Translations under genes and position numbers: made by a program | Origin: Wuchereria bancrofti | Taxonomy: Eukaryota; Nematoda; Chromadorea; Rhabditida; Onchocercidae | Length of the DNA: 64,000 bases | Direction of reading: 5' to 3' | NCBI GenBank assembly: GCA_005281725.1 | Contig: SSBO01000003.1 | Location: 5,022,495 to 5,086,494, forward strand | In this document: positions 47,100 through 60,600 of the stretch, piece by piece | Layout of the letters: every line of letters starts with the position of its first letter | How positions within the stretch are numbered: position 1 is the first letter of the stretch | Notes under the pieces: model-generated | Databases searched by the model: none | What the model saw: the letters and a program-made list of their open reading frames with translations, nothing else | Told to the model about the DNA's origin: nothing

Positions 47100-50000
47100 T
47101 TTAATTTTTTTAGTTCTATCAATTACAACTGTGGGTTTGCCAACTTAAGGTTTATTTCGTATTCCACAAATTGTTAGTTTTGTTACAATAGTATTTGAAT
47201 TATTCTAGTTCTTATCATCATGATAAATTAAAAAAGTCTTAAGTAATAACGGGGCTCCAATGCAGAATTTGCGAGCAAAAGGGATATGCTCTCTTTATTT
47301 GAATTATATTTTTGCCACCATTCTATTTTGTCATAAATTCATTTAGTTGATTTTCTCACACTGAATCATTATTTGGGATAAAATTTCCACTAGGACATGG
47401 GAAAATTTAAAGAAGTTGGAATTCGAATATAAATTAATTTCATACACTTTCCTTATCTATTGCAAATTTTTGCTTGTTCCGCATATTTGGATCATTTGAA
47501 ATTTAGATTTTAAAAAAGGTAGACTCTTATTTCATAGCTAAAAAGAGTTTTTATCTTTGGACTTTGAGAATTTCTTTTTAGCAGTTCGTCTGCTCTAAAA
47601 TTTTTGGTCAAAAAATATGAGTGTCTTTCACAAGTATTGAATTCACTTCTTAGAGCATTTCGAGAATGCAAAATCTCTCCGGGATCAGTAGGTGAGCTTT
47701 TGGGTTCGTAAGTCCAATGTTGAATTGAATATCGTATTTCTAATAGATAGTCGCAGATTCCAAAATGACATTTTTTGGAGCTGAATTTCCATTTATGATG
47801 AAAACCTATTAAATATTTTATTAACTTAATCAATTACTTGTAAGTAATTACATTTCTTCGTAATTAGGCATTTTACGAACATTCTAAATAATTCCTACTA
47901 CTTTCACTATAACGCGTTGTGACAAGTGGTTTTTTTAATATATTCTAAGGAGTTTTCTAGATAGCCGTGTAAACAGATTGTAAGTTCAGATCGTTTCAGT
48001 ATTAAATTTTAATGTCACCTAACAACAATATGAATATAAAAATACTGAATTTGATATGAGAAAATGACCCATGGATAAGCACGCAAGGAATGTATAAATA
48101 ATAAAATAAATGGACTGCGCATAAATGCAATTAATGTAAGCTGATTCGGTGAAAAATGCTTTAAAAATGCATTTAGCAATACAGACCAAATATTTCACAT
48201 GTGACACCGAGCAACAACTTTTCAGCAGTATTCACTTCGTTAATTTTGCTATTATATACTGGAAAAATTTAATTTTTAAGTTGTATTGAACGAGTTTTGC
48301 AATGTCTACGCCTTTCAAACATATATCTTTAAGTCGCTTAGTTTTATATTTAGATCTTCAGGTATCTTGATATCATGAGGATCGTTGACACTTGAGCAAG
48401 AACTCTTTCTTCAGACGATAAATATTCTCCTTTCTCTCTCTCTCATTCAAATTAGTGAAATGTTCTAATTATTTGTTCATGTTATCAGTTTTCCTGAAAA
48501 ATCGACAATCATATATAATACATTTAGCAAAACGAGCACCGAAAAGAAATGCATTGCAATGATTTTTATGGATAACGTTCCAACGATTTGCTTCCGTTTC
48601 CTAAATTTATGCAAGAGGGAAGCATTTTGTTAAGCGCCTTCTGCTTGAAGAAAAAATGATTTCTCTTCCAAAACTAGTTTTGTTGAATTTTTTCTGCCTC
48701 TTTCCTTTTGGTTAGAAATATTTAAAAAATTCTTTTTCTTGAAGCACGAATAATTATTTATTCCCAATTACTGATCACGAATAATTATTTATTCCCAATT
48801 AGATTAAGCGGGAATGGAATGGAAAAGCACTTAACTTTTCCTATTCTTCGCTCATTTTTTTCATAATCATCCAACTATAAGAATGGAATTTCTATGCCAT
48901 ATAGAAATTCTGATGCAATTACGCTTTTTCAATAATAATCATTCATTATCTTTTTATTATCTTAAGTATCAGTCTTAAATTAAGTAACAGGCAAGATTTC
49001 ATTTTTCTTTCATAACCATACAATTGCGCAAAAGGAACTGTTTGTCAGCAAGGCTAAGATGATTTCTCTATTCTAATGTTAGCTTTTCCAGTCAACTTGA
49101 TTGCCAGTTACAAAAATTTCAGATGTTCTTTTCTATGTATTTGACCTCTTGTCGGTTGGCCAAGAGGAGAAGCAGTAGTAAGAGCCTAAATGACTCCCCA
49201 AACTTTTAATCAACGCATTTTAATCAATAGTCAAATTAAAGTTCAGTTACTTTACACATACCATCAGCTATTTCAGACCAAGTTTCAGAGCGTTAATTGA
49301 GTAACCACTGGTCAGAAAAACAATAATAAGCATTGTAGATACGAACACCGGTCAATGAACCATTACGAAACATAGCACGTGACAGACCATCGATTGCTTG
49401 CTAGACGAGACGAATATTCGAGAAGATTTCATTATTTACATTTGAAATGTGCAGTTTCTGGTTTAATTTAGAACTGTGGATTATGAGTACTTAGAAACAA
49501 ATGAATTGACTTCAGCTTTTTTACTTCCGTATTTTGGAGTATTCTTTTCCCTTTCTTGCTGCTTTCTCCCGAGATTACAACTGATGGTCGTTCCATATCA
49601 AAAACGAAGATCAGAACTTTCTACGCTCTCATAATTCCCTTTCATGAAACACTTTGATTTCCTCAATTATTGTTCTGTGATTTCGTCGAAGTAATTACGG
49701 AAATGAAAACGAAATATGTGCGCAAGAAAAGTGTAAAGCGATAAAATTAAAAGAAAGGGAAGAACAGTAAAAAGATTGGACTAGAAACGAGACAATGTTT
49801 TCTCCTTCATTTGAATTAATGCTAAGGTGTAGGCATTTAGACAGAAACAAATTCTGATTGTTACAAATTGACATTTTCGTGTCCTAGAGGATTCGGTAAT
49901 CCTTTGCTTTGCTAAAGGAAAAATGATAAAGACTGAGAATAAAGAATGCATTGTTTTCTTCTTCCATAGCGACATTTAAGAACAATATTTTCTTTAGGAT

Positions 50001-53000
50001 AGCTATAAAGATGATAATCTAAAACTGTACAGTGATTATCGGGAGACAGAAGACCAAGGAATAAGGATCAGATGCTAATTAGTCTGGTTCTCGTTGACGA
50101 AGAAATGAGAACTGGAAACCCAAATGATGATGTAGGTACGTAGTATCACGTCCGAAAGCTAGCACGACAAACTAACTGAAACTGCTGCTGAACTGCATAG
50201 AAAACTAACTGCTGTTGCAATTGACGGAATAGAGTGCCGAAAATTTGATGGAAGATTATCAGATTAAATTCCATTTCGTCATAAGCAAAAATTTATCACT
50301 TATTGATAAATGAAAACATCACTAGTCAAATTTAAATATATCCCAAAAAAAACTTTGTTTTCATATTTCTCCATAAAATTTTAGTGTTTATAAATAGACT
50401 GGTATCCTTACAAGTAGACTAATTTATAAAAAAACAAGCACATTTATAAATAGGCTTCCGATAGAGAAACTTAGTCTTTTCACACTTCTTTCTTAACTTG
50501 TCAAACTGCAAAATACGCAAAAATAAAACTAAAAAAGCGCTTTATAACTCCTTATAACTGTTATTTGTTCCTGTTTTCCTCAGCGACTATGCTGTAGAAA
50601 ACCAATTAATCAGTCAACCAATCAATAAGAAGCAGTTCCTTTTTGAGATACACGAGGACATGTCATGAGCCTCATAAATAACATAATTTGTCCTCGATGA
50701 GGTAGTTGGACATAATGCTTTGTGACACAGCATCTGCCGTCACAATGCAGTTAGTACTTCTACTTACTTTATCCATCAGTTGGTCTTGTAATCTGCCGAA
50801 GATCTGAGTGCAGTCATAATGATTCGGATACTTTACAATGAGACAGTCAAACCATAGCTATGATTTGATCTGTTCATGTACAAGGTTTTTGATTTTTATG
50901 CAACAGAAATGGAACACCGACTCAGAGTTTATTACTGATCCCTTCAAATATTTGAGAGACATTATTATAAAGGGTAATTAGGAAACAGCAAAAAGAGGAA
51001 GACGTAATCTTACCACTTAAGCTCGCTTTATCAACATCATTTATCAGAGGCAATGATCCAATCAGGCAAATATACAACGTCGTCATTTCGAGTTTTATTT
51101 TGGCGGCGTAGCCAGAAAAGACAACGATAGTCTTCTGTCCAATGGGCGGTCTCCATTGTCTATTTAAAAGGAACACTTTCCAGCAGTCATTTTCAAATCA
51201 TTTTTTACCAAAACGTTACAAGCACTTTTCAATTCTCTGCTTGCACTTATTCCTATACGACATCCCTTCTGTATCACTAATTACAACAGTCAGAATGATC
51301 CATATCGTGATGTCTGTGGATGACATCTCTATCGTTGCTGAATCCCATCGTTCGACAGAACAGAAGGATCGATTTGGTAATACCCGTTTAAGTGTTAGCA
51401 GACGAAATCATCCCCGATCAAAATAAAATCCGAAATTCAGGAAAAATTCACTGTAGATAGTATATATTGCACACACCTGGAACTGCCTAAAATGCATGTC
51501 ATTTCCTTGGATCTTGAAGCGCTTGTTTCTGGTTTTCTTGTAAGCAGTATAACAATTCTAAACAAGAAAAACAACGAATTTCTCAGAATACCAACCAACT
51601 TGCTAAGTGCGTGGCGCTTAATGAATGATCCTTGGTTGAACATTTCTCCGTTACTATTTATATTCACATTCAATCCACCGTTGTTGTACAGTACTGTATC
51701 ACATCGATTTAAATTGTACATTTATTGAGATTGAAATATGAATTGATAACAAGATTTTAATACCTTAAGACAGAAAAAGTAGCTTTTGACTATTCGGTCT
51801 TTATCGATTTATTATTGTTACGTCACTTCTTTTAAAAGATCTCATTTTTAGTGTTATTTCGTCCCAATAGTTTTTTCTATTTATGTACATTAAACCTCAC
51901 TGATCACTTTTATAATTGTGCAAAACAAATTGTAGAATAAATCGAATAAAGTGAACATATTTATTCATGTGGTATTTTGAAAAGAAGTTGAAATGCATAC
52001 CAACTTGTTGTTGTTTTCAGCTGGCACTAATCAGTTAAAGCTAAAAAGATTTTGAAACATGAAAAAGAACTGTTTGGCATATAATGACGATCTAACAATT
52101 GGCATAAAGCAATAAAAAGAGCGATGACTAGTGATGTTCACTTAACAATATTAACAACACAGTGGGTATTACAAAGAGCGCAGCGCACTTATTTCATACA
52201 TTATAAGCTACTTTAGAAGTGAAAAGGTAGAAAGGTAGGCCTGCAACAAAGTAAAAAGAGCGCATTAGTCTCATAAAATTAAAATGGTTTACTCAGTGCT
52301 ACCACTCATTATCATGTTATGATAACGCAAACATAATGAACTACTATCTGATTTCAATTTTTTTAAAAATACACTTACTGCATACTGCATGTGATAAAAC
52401 CAACCAAGAAGCAAGCATGTGATCATTCAAAATGCAAAAAAGGATCATTCAAAATCAAGAGAAAAATTTTTCCTAAGATCAGATCAGATATGAGATTAGA
52501 TCAGTTCCCATTAGTTAGTGCATTTTGCTTATTTCAGAATTATTGTAGTATCTCATGCCTTATCCAATTAGAAGAAAATATTCAACATTCAGACAATTGT
52601 TAAATGATCCACTTGCATTGTATTTGTTAATCATTTCCAGCTTATGAAACTAAGAATTTCGGAAGGCGATGATCAAGAGAACATGGCATATCATAATTTG
52701 AGAAATAATTTAATCGCATTTAATCGTATTTAAAATGATCTGATCAATAGCAGTTATATTGTTATAGTCCTAATTCTTTTCGTAATTGCTTGCTATTCAA
52801 AAGAATAAAAAAGAAAATTTGGTACGACTAATATTTGAAGTCACGCAGCAATGAAAAGCTGTAATTAACTAGTAAGAACAGAATCGTCCACTGAATCAAA
52901 ATCTTTCATTTATTTATTTAATTTAATTCATCATTCACATAATTTATGCTTTATCAATCCAATTTAAAGTCCTATTATAAATAAAATAATCTAGCTGGAA

Positions 53001-53275
53001 ACAAATTGTTTGTTATGAATGATAAGAAATATTGCAAAACAATTGTTGTAAAAAACAAAATTATAAACTTTCTGACATTTTCAAATTTAATTTTAAATAT
53101 TTTCACTTATTCTTGATTCTTGCGAGTCTCATGAGAAAGGTATATATGTTTCGAATGTTCGGCAAATTAAAATATCATTGTGATGGTTAAGATGATGTTT
53201 TACCAGTAAAATTTTTTGCGTGAAAATTCATTTAAATGGTAATAAATGGAACTATCATCTGTTGCTTTTATTTTT
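47100..53275. other. Gene-poor AT-rich region
   Basis: I found no exon with family similarity or a chain of spliceable frames. Open frames of 60-107 codons are scattered on both strands as expected by chance. Small features inside are a duplicated 26-mer at 48745-48801, repeated gatcattcaaaat words near 52421-52456, and a hairpin-forming segment at 50698-50770. Confidence 0.5.
48745..48801. repeat. Direct duplication of a 26-mer
   Basis: cacgaataattatttattcc plus the following caatta occurs at 48745-48770 and again at 48776-48801 without change, separated by ctgat. It is a local duplication with no associated coding feature. Confidence 0.9.
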
Positions 53276-54252
53276 GTCGCCGCTACTCCATTACCATTAT
53301 TATTAACATTATCATCAATACTGCCATGACAGTCAATCGAAGTTAGTACAAAATATACAATAAGTTACATAATGTATGCATCTAATTCGAAATCTTGTGA
53401 TGAGTTTCGAAAATTACATCATTGTTCGTATTCGAAAAAGCAATTGATAAACATTTGCGCTCTAATTAAATGTATTATTTGGCTGTTAACCAATATATGA
53501 TCATATCATTCCTTTTTTAAAAGAGTTTAAGTTGCAGCGCTGCAAATTATGTGAAAAGGCATAGAAAGTCGGCACTACTTATCACTTTTGAAACTGATAA
53601 CGCATGTACATACACAGTAAACACTGTATACACAACATAATCTTGCATCTTATAAACTTATCATTCATTTAAAACCGATCACTTTGATAACTAATAAGAC
53701 AAGTGCATTTTGCTCTTCATTCAAATTTACAGTAATCCCAATGGATAGTTCTCTGCGAACTTTATATGATCCTCTTTTTGCCGTGGATTGTCCTACATAT
53801 ACAATATCAGTTGGTTCTCTAGCCAGTTAGTTTCCGCTTTTAAGAATTATTTCTCAAATATTCTTTTCATGTTCCCACATTTTAATTCAGTTTTATCAAA
53901 GTGATCGGTTTTAAATGAATGATAAGTTTATAAGATGCAAGATTATGTTGTGTATACAGTGTTTACTGTGTATGTACATGCGTTATCAGTTTCAAAAGTG
54001 ATAAGTAGTGCCGACTTTCTATGCCTTTTCACATAATTTGCAGCGCTGCAACTTAAACTCTTTTAAAAAAGGAATGATATGATTACATATTGGTTAACAG
54101 TCAAATAATACACTTAATTAGAGCGCAAATTGCTTTTTCGAATACGAACAATGATACAATTTTCGGAATGCATCACAAGATTTCGGATTCGGTTGACATT
54201 CATGATAATACCGATGACAATGTTAATGGTAATGATAATGGAGTAGTGGCGG
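53276..54252. repeat. Large inverted repeat (foldback element) with 191-bp perfect inner arms
   Basis: The left arm (about 53276-53690) is the reverse complement of the right arm (about 53893-54252) around a 202-bp spacer. The inner part, 53500-53690 against 53893-54083, matches without a single difference in my reading. The outer parts carry substitutions, a 10-base gap (gtttatcaat present only in the left arm) and a gap of about 45 bases. Both outer ends approach the shared word ctactccatta/taatggagtag. No transposase frame is present. It may be a non-autonomous foldback or MITE-like element or a segmental inverted duplication. A transcript across it would form a long hairpin. Confidence 0.93.
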
Positions 54253-57200
54253 TAAGAATAATTTTAGTTTTGTTGTTTTGCTGTTTTTTAACAACTTTAT
54301 CATTTTAAACATACTGTAAAAAATGAAAATGATTAGGAGATAGTGAATGAATCCATAATTTTGCAGTAAAGAAGCGCCGAAAAAAAAGTACATTTTGATA
54401 CATTTTGATTGATACTCTCGTGGTAATTATATTTACACCTGCGTTCCCATGCACTGTTTTCTTGTGAAAAATACATAATCTATGAAGGCACTGAATTTCT
54501 AAGTCATGAATGACCGAAAATTATACATAATAAATAATTCGCGGTCCAAAATTTGGACAATCACTGTTTGCCGTTTGTTCTAGCTCAATTCTAAACTTAG
54601 TAGTAAATAATGATTGTACTTCATATTTGTGCTGCTCAGAAACCGATTCAATGAGTGATAGCAATTTAGAAATTCAAAAAATGTATGTTTGATTTTCAGC
54701 TCATAAGATTCTCAAAATACAGCTTCCGAACAATGAACAGTTGTGATTTGCAATAGAAATAAAAATACTTTTGTTCAGAAATAAACAGAATGAAATTATT
54801 GTTTTATGTCTTCGCCTTTAAGTGTCATTCTATTAAAATCATAACTGGTACCAATAGAACGAGATAACTTGAGAATGTATCGTTTCAAATTCTGTTTAAA
54901 TTCGATGCATGTTAATTTCCGATGTTTCCAAAATTTTTAGTGATTAATTTTTTACACAATTTTACAAGTTTTAGTTTACCGCAAAAAAACATTTCTAGTA
55001 TGCAGCCATAGAACATTGATAACATTCAGAAAGGTTGTATTTTCCGCGTCTCAATCCCCAACACTACAAATTCTTACTAGAAACTGGAACTCCAACTAAA
55101 CCTTGAAAAGCAAGATCTACAATTGTGTTCCAAACAAAATTGCATATACCGTGGCAGTGTTACACGAAGCTACGCAAGAGTCTGACAAACTAATATTCAC
55201 ATTGACAATGGTACGCTACTTTTTTAGGTTCTGGTCAGTTCTCGATTCAGGGAGATGTTTGACTTATGTTTCGATGACTAGGGTTGACAGTGGTTTAGAT
55301 AATGTGCAAGGCCTATGAGACATTTCATTGGAAAAGTCAATCGAAAGTTTAGTGATCTTTCCACAAAGTAAAATGTGGAATGAGAAAAAGGAGTTTAATG
55401 AAATTTGTAGTGACAGGACTTCAACTCTAAACAAATTAAAGTTTTGTTTTTCATATCCTGATGCTTTTCTTCAAAAATGATTTCCTCTTTTTTCCGAGAA
55501 AAAAAGTTTCAGGAATAGAAGAGCGAAAGTGGTCACGTAAAATATTTATACTTGTCACTACTTTAAAAACAATGTTGATATGCACTGAAAAGAAAATCCA
55601 TGTACTTCGAAGCTGAAAATCTTTCGTAATATTATATTTCAGGAACTTTTAGAGATAGTTACGTTTTCACAGCATTCAGACGATATGCAGTAATCCTTCT
55701 TTTGTTCTTTCAGAAATATGTCAAAAGACTTTTAGTGTACAAAAAAATAGAAAAATGAAAAACAAATGAGTAGAAAATTTATTCAAAGAAATATCTTTGA
55801 AACTTCGAATTTTCTTTCTTTGAAAAAATTCATCTTAGCATATTTGCACGCGAATTATTACTGGAGAATTTTTTTTTAATGAAAAGATTGCACAGTTTCT
55901 ATTCAGCTGTTCTAATAATATGGGAAGAATTTGTATAATTCGTTTCAAATAAAAAAGACTTGGAATTCGATGTGCAAACGTCATTGGAGTTCCAATAACA
56001 AACAATAACAATCAACCATGCTAGCAGGTTAAGAAGTTGATAAATATCATTCATTTTGATGTTTTAAAATTTATTTTTGAGAAACCCTCGGCTAGCTGAA
56101 TGATTTTTAAGGTGACATAAAGAGAACGCGAAAAACTAGTATTGGATTCTTTCAATATTTGCATGGGAAGCTATAATTTTATCACCTTTATTACATAATA
56201 ATACGGATATTGAAATTATGAAGGGAAAAATTTGTTAGCAAATATTCATGCTTAGATTTAGAATGAAACTCAAGACTCAAGCTTATATAATTCTAAAATT
56301 TTGATTCGAATATGATCAACCTTTAAAAGAAAACAAAAAAGGTAAAAGACTGCTAATCGACTCGCAGATAGAACCGCGATTATTCAATGAAAAGAGTAAA
56401 GTATCATTCAGTTGACCGCGTGTTTCCCGAAAATAAATTTTAAATCGTTATATCCTTTAATAATGTGACGTGACGCAAACAAAAGAGTCGTTTTCTTTTT
56501 TTTTAATTTTTTCTTTTAAAACTTTATAGTTCCTCAAGTACTTTAGATGCTTAAAATAAAGAAAACTTTGAACTTGGTTCTGTTTTAAGCATTCGAATAA
56601 GATCAGACAAATTGGCAATTATTTTTAAATATGACAACAATTTTGCTTTATAATGCAAAATAAAAATTGTATTGCTGAAAGTTTCGTCATTCAAATTAAA
56701 ATAGCAATGCCTTAAAAATGCTCGTGGAAACATATATGGCGAGATTCATTGCAATAACATACTTCGACCAATGAACGAGTGTTTTCACTCCCTGCAGATG
56801 AACCAACTATTCTGCAACTTATAATTTTTGAAAAAACAAAATAAGAAAAAGATTTCAAGACCTCACTGAAATTCATTCAACAAAACAAATGTATGAAATT
56901 CCACTAAATTTTTTACTAATACTAAGTAAATTTAAACTCACTCTTCCAAAAGTAAAGAAGTCTCTCATACTTTATGTTTTTTAGTAATTTATTGCGATTG
57001 GCTGTTTTAATGAAAAAGAGAAAAAAGAAAAATGAATTAAATGAAAAATGAGTCATGCCATCGTTCATTCAAAAATTTAATTACCATTTACACAGCTATC
57101 TTCCTTTAATTGTTATCTTTTCAATTGGTAAAAAGTGTATTTCTATATAAATTAGTCACAAAGTGAACGTTTTCACAAAATTCACTGAAGGTGAAATGGA

Positions 57201-57618
57201 TTCCTCAACCTTATTTATTCGAGAAATTATCATAATTTTAGATTTATGTAAAATGAAGAGATATTTTCGTAGTGAAATTGAAAGAATTGGGGAAATTGGA
57301 AATTACATACATTTTTCTTTGGTAAAATTCTATTTCGAGTTTAACTGTAATTTTTTTTGCATTGCACCCTGTTACTGAAAAGCTTAAAATAACAAGTATA
57401 ACGAAAGATCATAACTACAAAATTTCGATTGAAAATAAACAAATAAAAAATGAAGTCACGATGAAAATTGACTTTTACGAATTCCGGAGAGGCAGTACTC
57501 TCTATATGTATCGAGTTCAAATTGCATAACAAGCAAAATATTGTACATCAGATTTCAGAAAAGAATAGCAGTTCGTAAGAAAAAGAATAGTAATTCATTG
57601 ATGTTCACCAGTTTCTGG
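54253..57618. other. AT-rich intergenic sequence with no supported gene
   Basis: Only short chance-length frames are present. No recognisable exon, RNA gene or mobile-element protein was seen. The 3' UTR of the minus-strand PAN gene must lie at the right end; tttatt at 57213-57218 reads AATAAA on the minus strand and is a weak candidate for its poly(A) signal. Confidence 0.5.
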
Positions 57619-60600
57619 CTATTTCTCGAAATTATCATTGATTACATTTTTTGCTTCCATCTCTATTTTACTCCTGTCCCAATGATGACCAGTATCATCG
57701 ATGAAGTTCTGCCCACTATCGATTTGCTCCTTTCGTCCTTTGAGTGTCGAAGTGATGTTACTAAATGATGATCCCATAATTACACCTGGTTGCTTCGAGA
57801 GTACTGAATGCATCCGTGCAAGTCCACTGCTTTGTAACGAACTTGGCAATCTGAAGGTGAACACTCCAGTAGTTCAATGCATTATAAGTATTTTCAGTTC
57901 ATTCTGATTCTACAACAAAATTTTTAAATTGTGGAGCAAAAAGCTCACATACCTTCGGGTGTAGAGAGTTCTCAAAACAGCTGTTCTGAAACGACCTTGA
58001 TTGCCTACTCGTCCTCTTCGAACTAAAGATGATTAATGAAGTTTGTTACCAATAATGGCTTGCTCACAGATGTTTTTAGTAAAAATAAACATTAATTGCA
58101 ATACAATCTTTCTTTCTTTAAATTACTTTATGAAAAGACAGTTCTAGTAAATACTTTTTTTAAGCTGATAGAAGTGCACTTACAACTTCGATGACATTGT
58201 ACACAAAATATACGGAGCGGAGTATTTGTTTGGATATTATTCCTAAACAGTGAAATTAAACAAAAACATACTGCAAATGAGATGACAGTTTCCAAAAACT
58301 TAACATATTTATCTAGTCTATAGATTGTCCTTTTTTTAGAATAATACCAAATTACTTGAAATTTTATCTTTATTCTCTACTGCATGTCCCACAATCCATC
58401 CTTTCCACCATTCCGTCTATATTTTAAGACGTCAGCTAATGTATTTGAAACGACATTCTTTGCTTGACCTCCAAAATGAAAAACTTTACAATTATTTCAG
58501 CTGACCACAGAGACTTTAAACATGTGATGTCACTACTCCAATAACTACTTGTCATAATTCTTTTCACACTGTGACACTTAAGGATGGCCTCGTTCAAATG
58601 TATAATTCTGTTAGATATAATAACTCCGTTAGAAAAGAAACTTGTAGTGGGTAGCAGGCCACGGAGGGCATTGTCCCTTGCGTATTGCGAATGCTGTTGA
58701 CGGATTGAATTGGCAACGTCCTGTGACGGGATCGTAATGTGCTATCTAAAAATTTGCACTAAATTTTATCTAGTTCTTTACTATAGTTAATTTAATTCTA
58801 AAATATCATTTAAAAATTTGCAGAAACTATTGAAACTTACGGCACAATTAAATTCATGGCAGGTTCTAGCACATTGGTCGGTTGATACAGTGATAGCAAA
58901 ATGTGTAAATAAATGCTTTTTAGGATTTTGCATGGGTGTAGATATGTAGAAAATTGATGCATGACATACTGAAATTCAATTAGAAATTATATCGCTGTCA
59001 ACTGAACTTGTCGCAGATTTTCAGAAGAAACCGAAAAAGGACAGAAGCACTCAAGAATACTTGAGTAGAACTGTAATGTCTCATTCCAGCGATGTATTTG
59101 CTCTAAGGAAAATTCAGTATGGTTATGATTCAGTTAATCAGCAAATAAAAAAGCCATGACAAAGAGGGAAAAAATAGACCTCCTGTCCTTAATGAATTGG
59201 AAGTTGAGTGGGATTGTGATGGAAGGCCGATCTGTGAAGATGGTTGTGATGATTGCGCGTGCGGTATGATCGGTACTGTTTCTGTAGGATGCGGTGAAAT
59301 TGTTGTTGATGTTGGTGCAATCAAGTTAGTTCGAAGCTGCTTTAAGTTAATTTAATTTTATTGCACTGAATCATTGATCATGGACAAAACGTTAAATCAC
59401 TCATTTTCGTTATTTCTCAGTTATGGATAAGATTTTATTTTATGTGAGATCCTGAAATTCCCCATGCTTCGAATGAAAATCAGCTAAGAAACAAATTAGT
59501 CAACTTTTCGGATGAATTAGAGATGAAGTTAAGATGAAGTTGCAGTTTGATAGGCAGTGATATTGGTAAACAGAAAAGTAATATATGCAGGATAGTTATT
59601 GAAAGTGTAATGAAGATGACAAGGGGAGCAGTGGTTACTCAGTGAGGTCCACTGTTAATGGTCAGTTGTACAATTCGTGGTTTGTGTTGCTCATGCCTCG
59701 AAATAATCATAAGAGAAATCTTAACTTCAAAAGTTAGCTCTGGATGATTGGGAAAGCACAAAGACCAGGAAAATGTCTGGTCAAAAAAGGTATTAGATTT
59801 TTTTGGTGTTAAGGTTGAAACTAAATTTCAAATACTCCCAACAAAATGTTAAGATTTGACAGTAAACAAAGCCAAATTCTCTAGAGTAGAATCTGGAATA
59901 AAGAACAAATATATGTATCGCTATTGAGCGAAAAACCCTACCTGAGGCTGTTTCACAAGCTGAGGCAATCGAGACACCAAAAAAGACGTCTGCGAATTTG
60001 TTTTAGGTCTGAATTCATTAAAAACAGTATGTAGAACAAACATTCAATCATTTTGAAATGTTTTTGGAGAAAAATTAAAATTTTCAGTCTCATATAAAAA
60101 TAAAACTCATGTAATAGTTTTACCTGAATGACGTTCTTGTTGACAGCTGTTGGTGAGTGATAATTCTTGGTAATGGAGTTGATTTAAGTAGGAATTCTTT
60201 CCGTGGAAGCGGTTGTGATGGTCGAACTGGCGGCTTAAATTAGGATGATTACTAAATGAATGAAAGGAATTTTCGGGCTTCCACAAATGACAAAATCGAT
60301 TTAAAAAAAAAAAAAAGACTGCTATAGTTTTAAAAATTTGTTAAATCAGAAACATACCCAAGAAGGCAACGGCAGTCTCCTGAAATAAGAAATTTAAGAA
60401 CAAGAAAGTTAATAGAAAAATGAAAAGTAAGGAAGTAAATTTTGAATAATTTCTGCATGATAATCCGTGAGGTTTTTAAGTACCGAAAATGAAAGATTAT
60501 TTCTATCCCCACAAAAATGGAACTCGAAATGATAAAAAAGTAGAAAGTTTTGAGAAAAACAGCAAAAGATTCAGCTTGAAATTATCGAAAACTCATGACA

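Noticed and set aside
58629..58642. Stop codon TAA after HYKFLF as the end of the PAN gene
   Set aside because: Using the GTTTCT donor two bases after TAC gives a phase-2 join to 58242, and the following three exons then read in frame and supply the last PAN cysteines (FCVQC); ending at the stop would leave the domain short.
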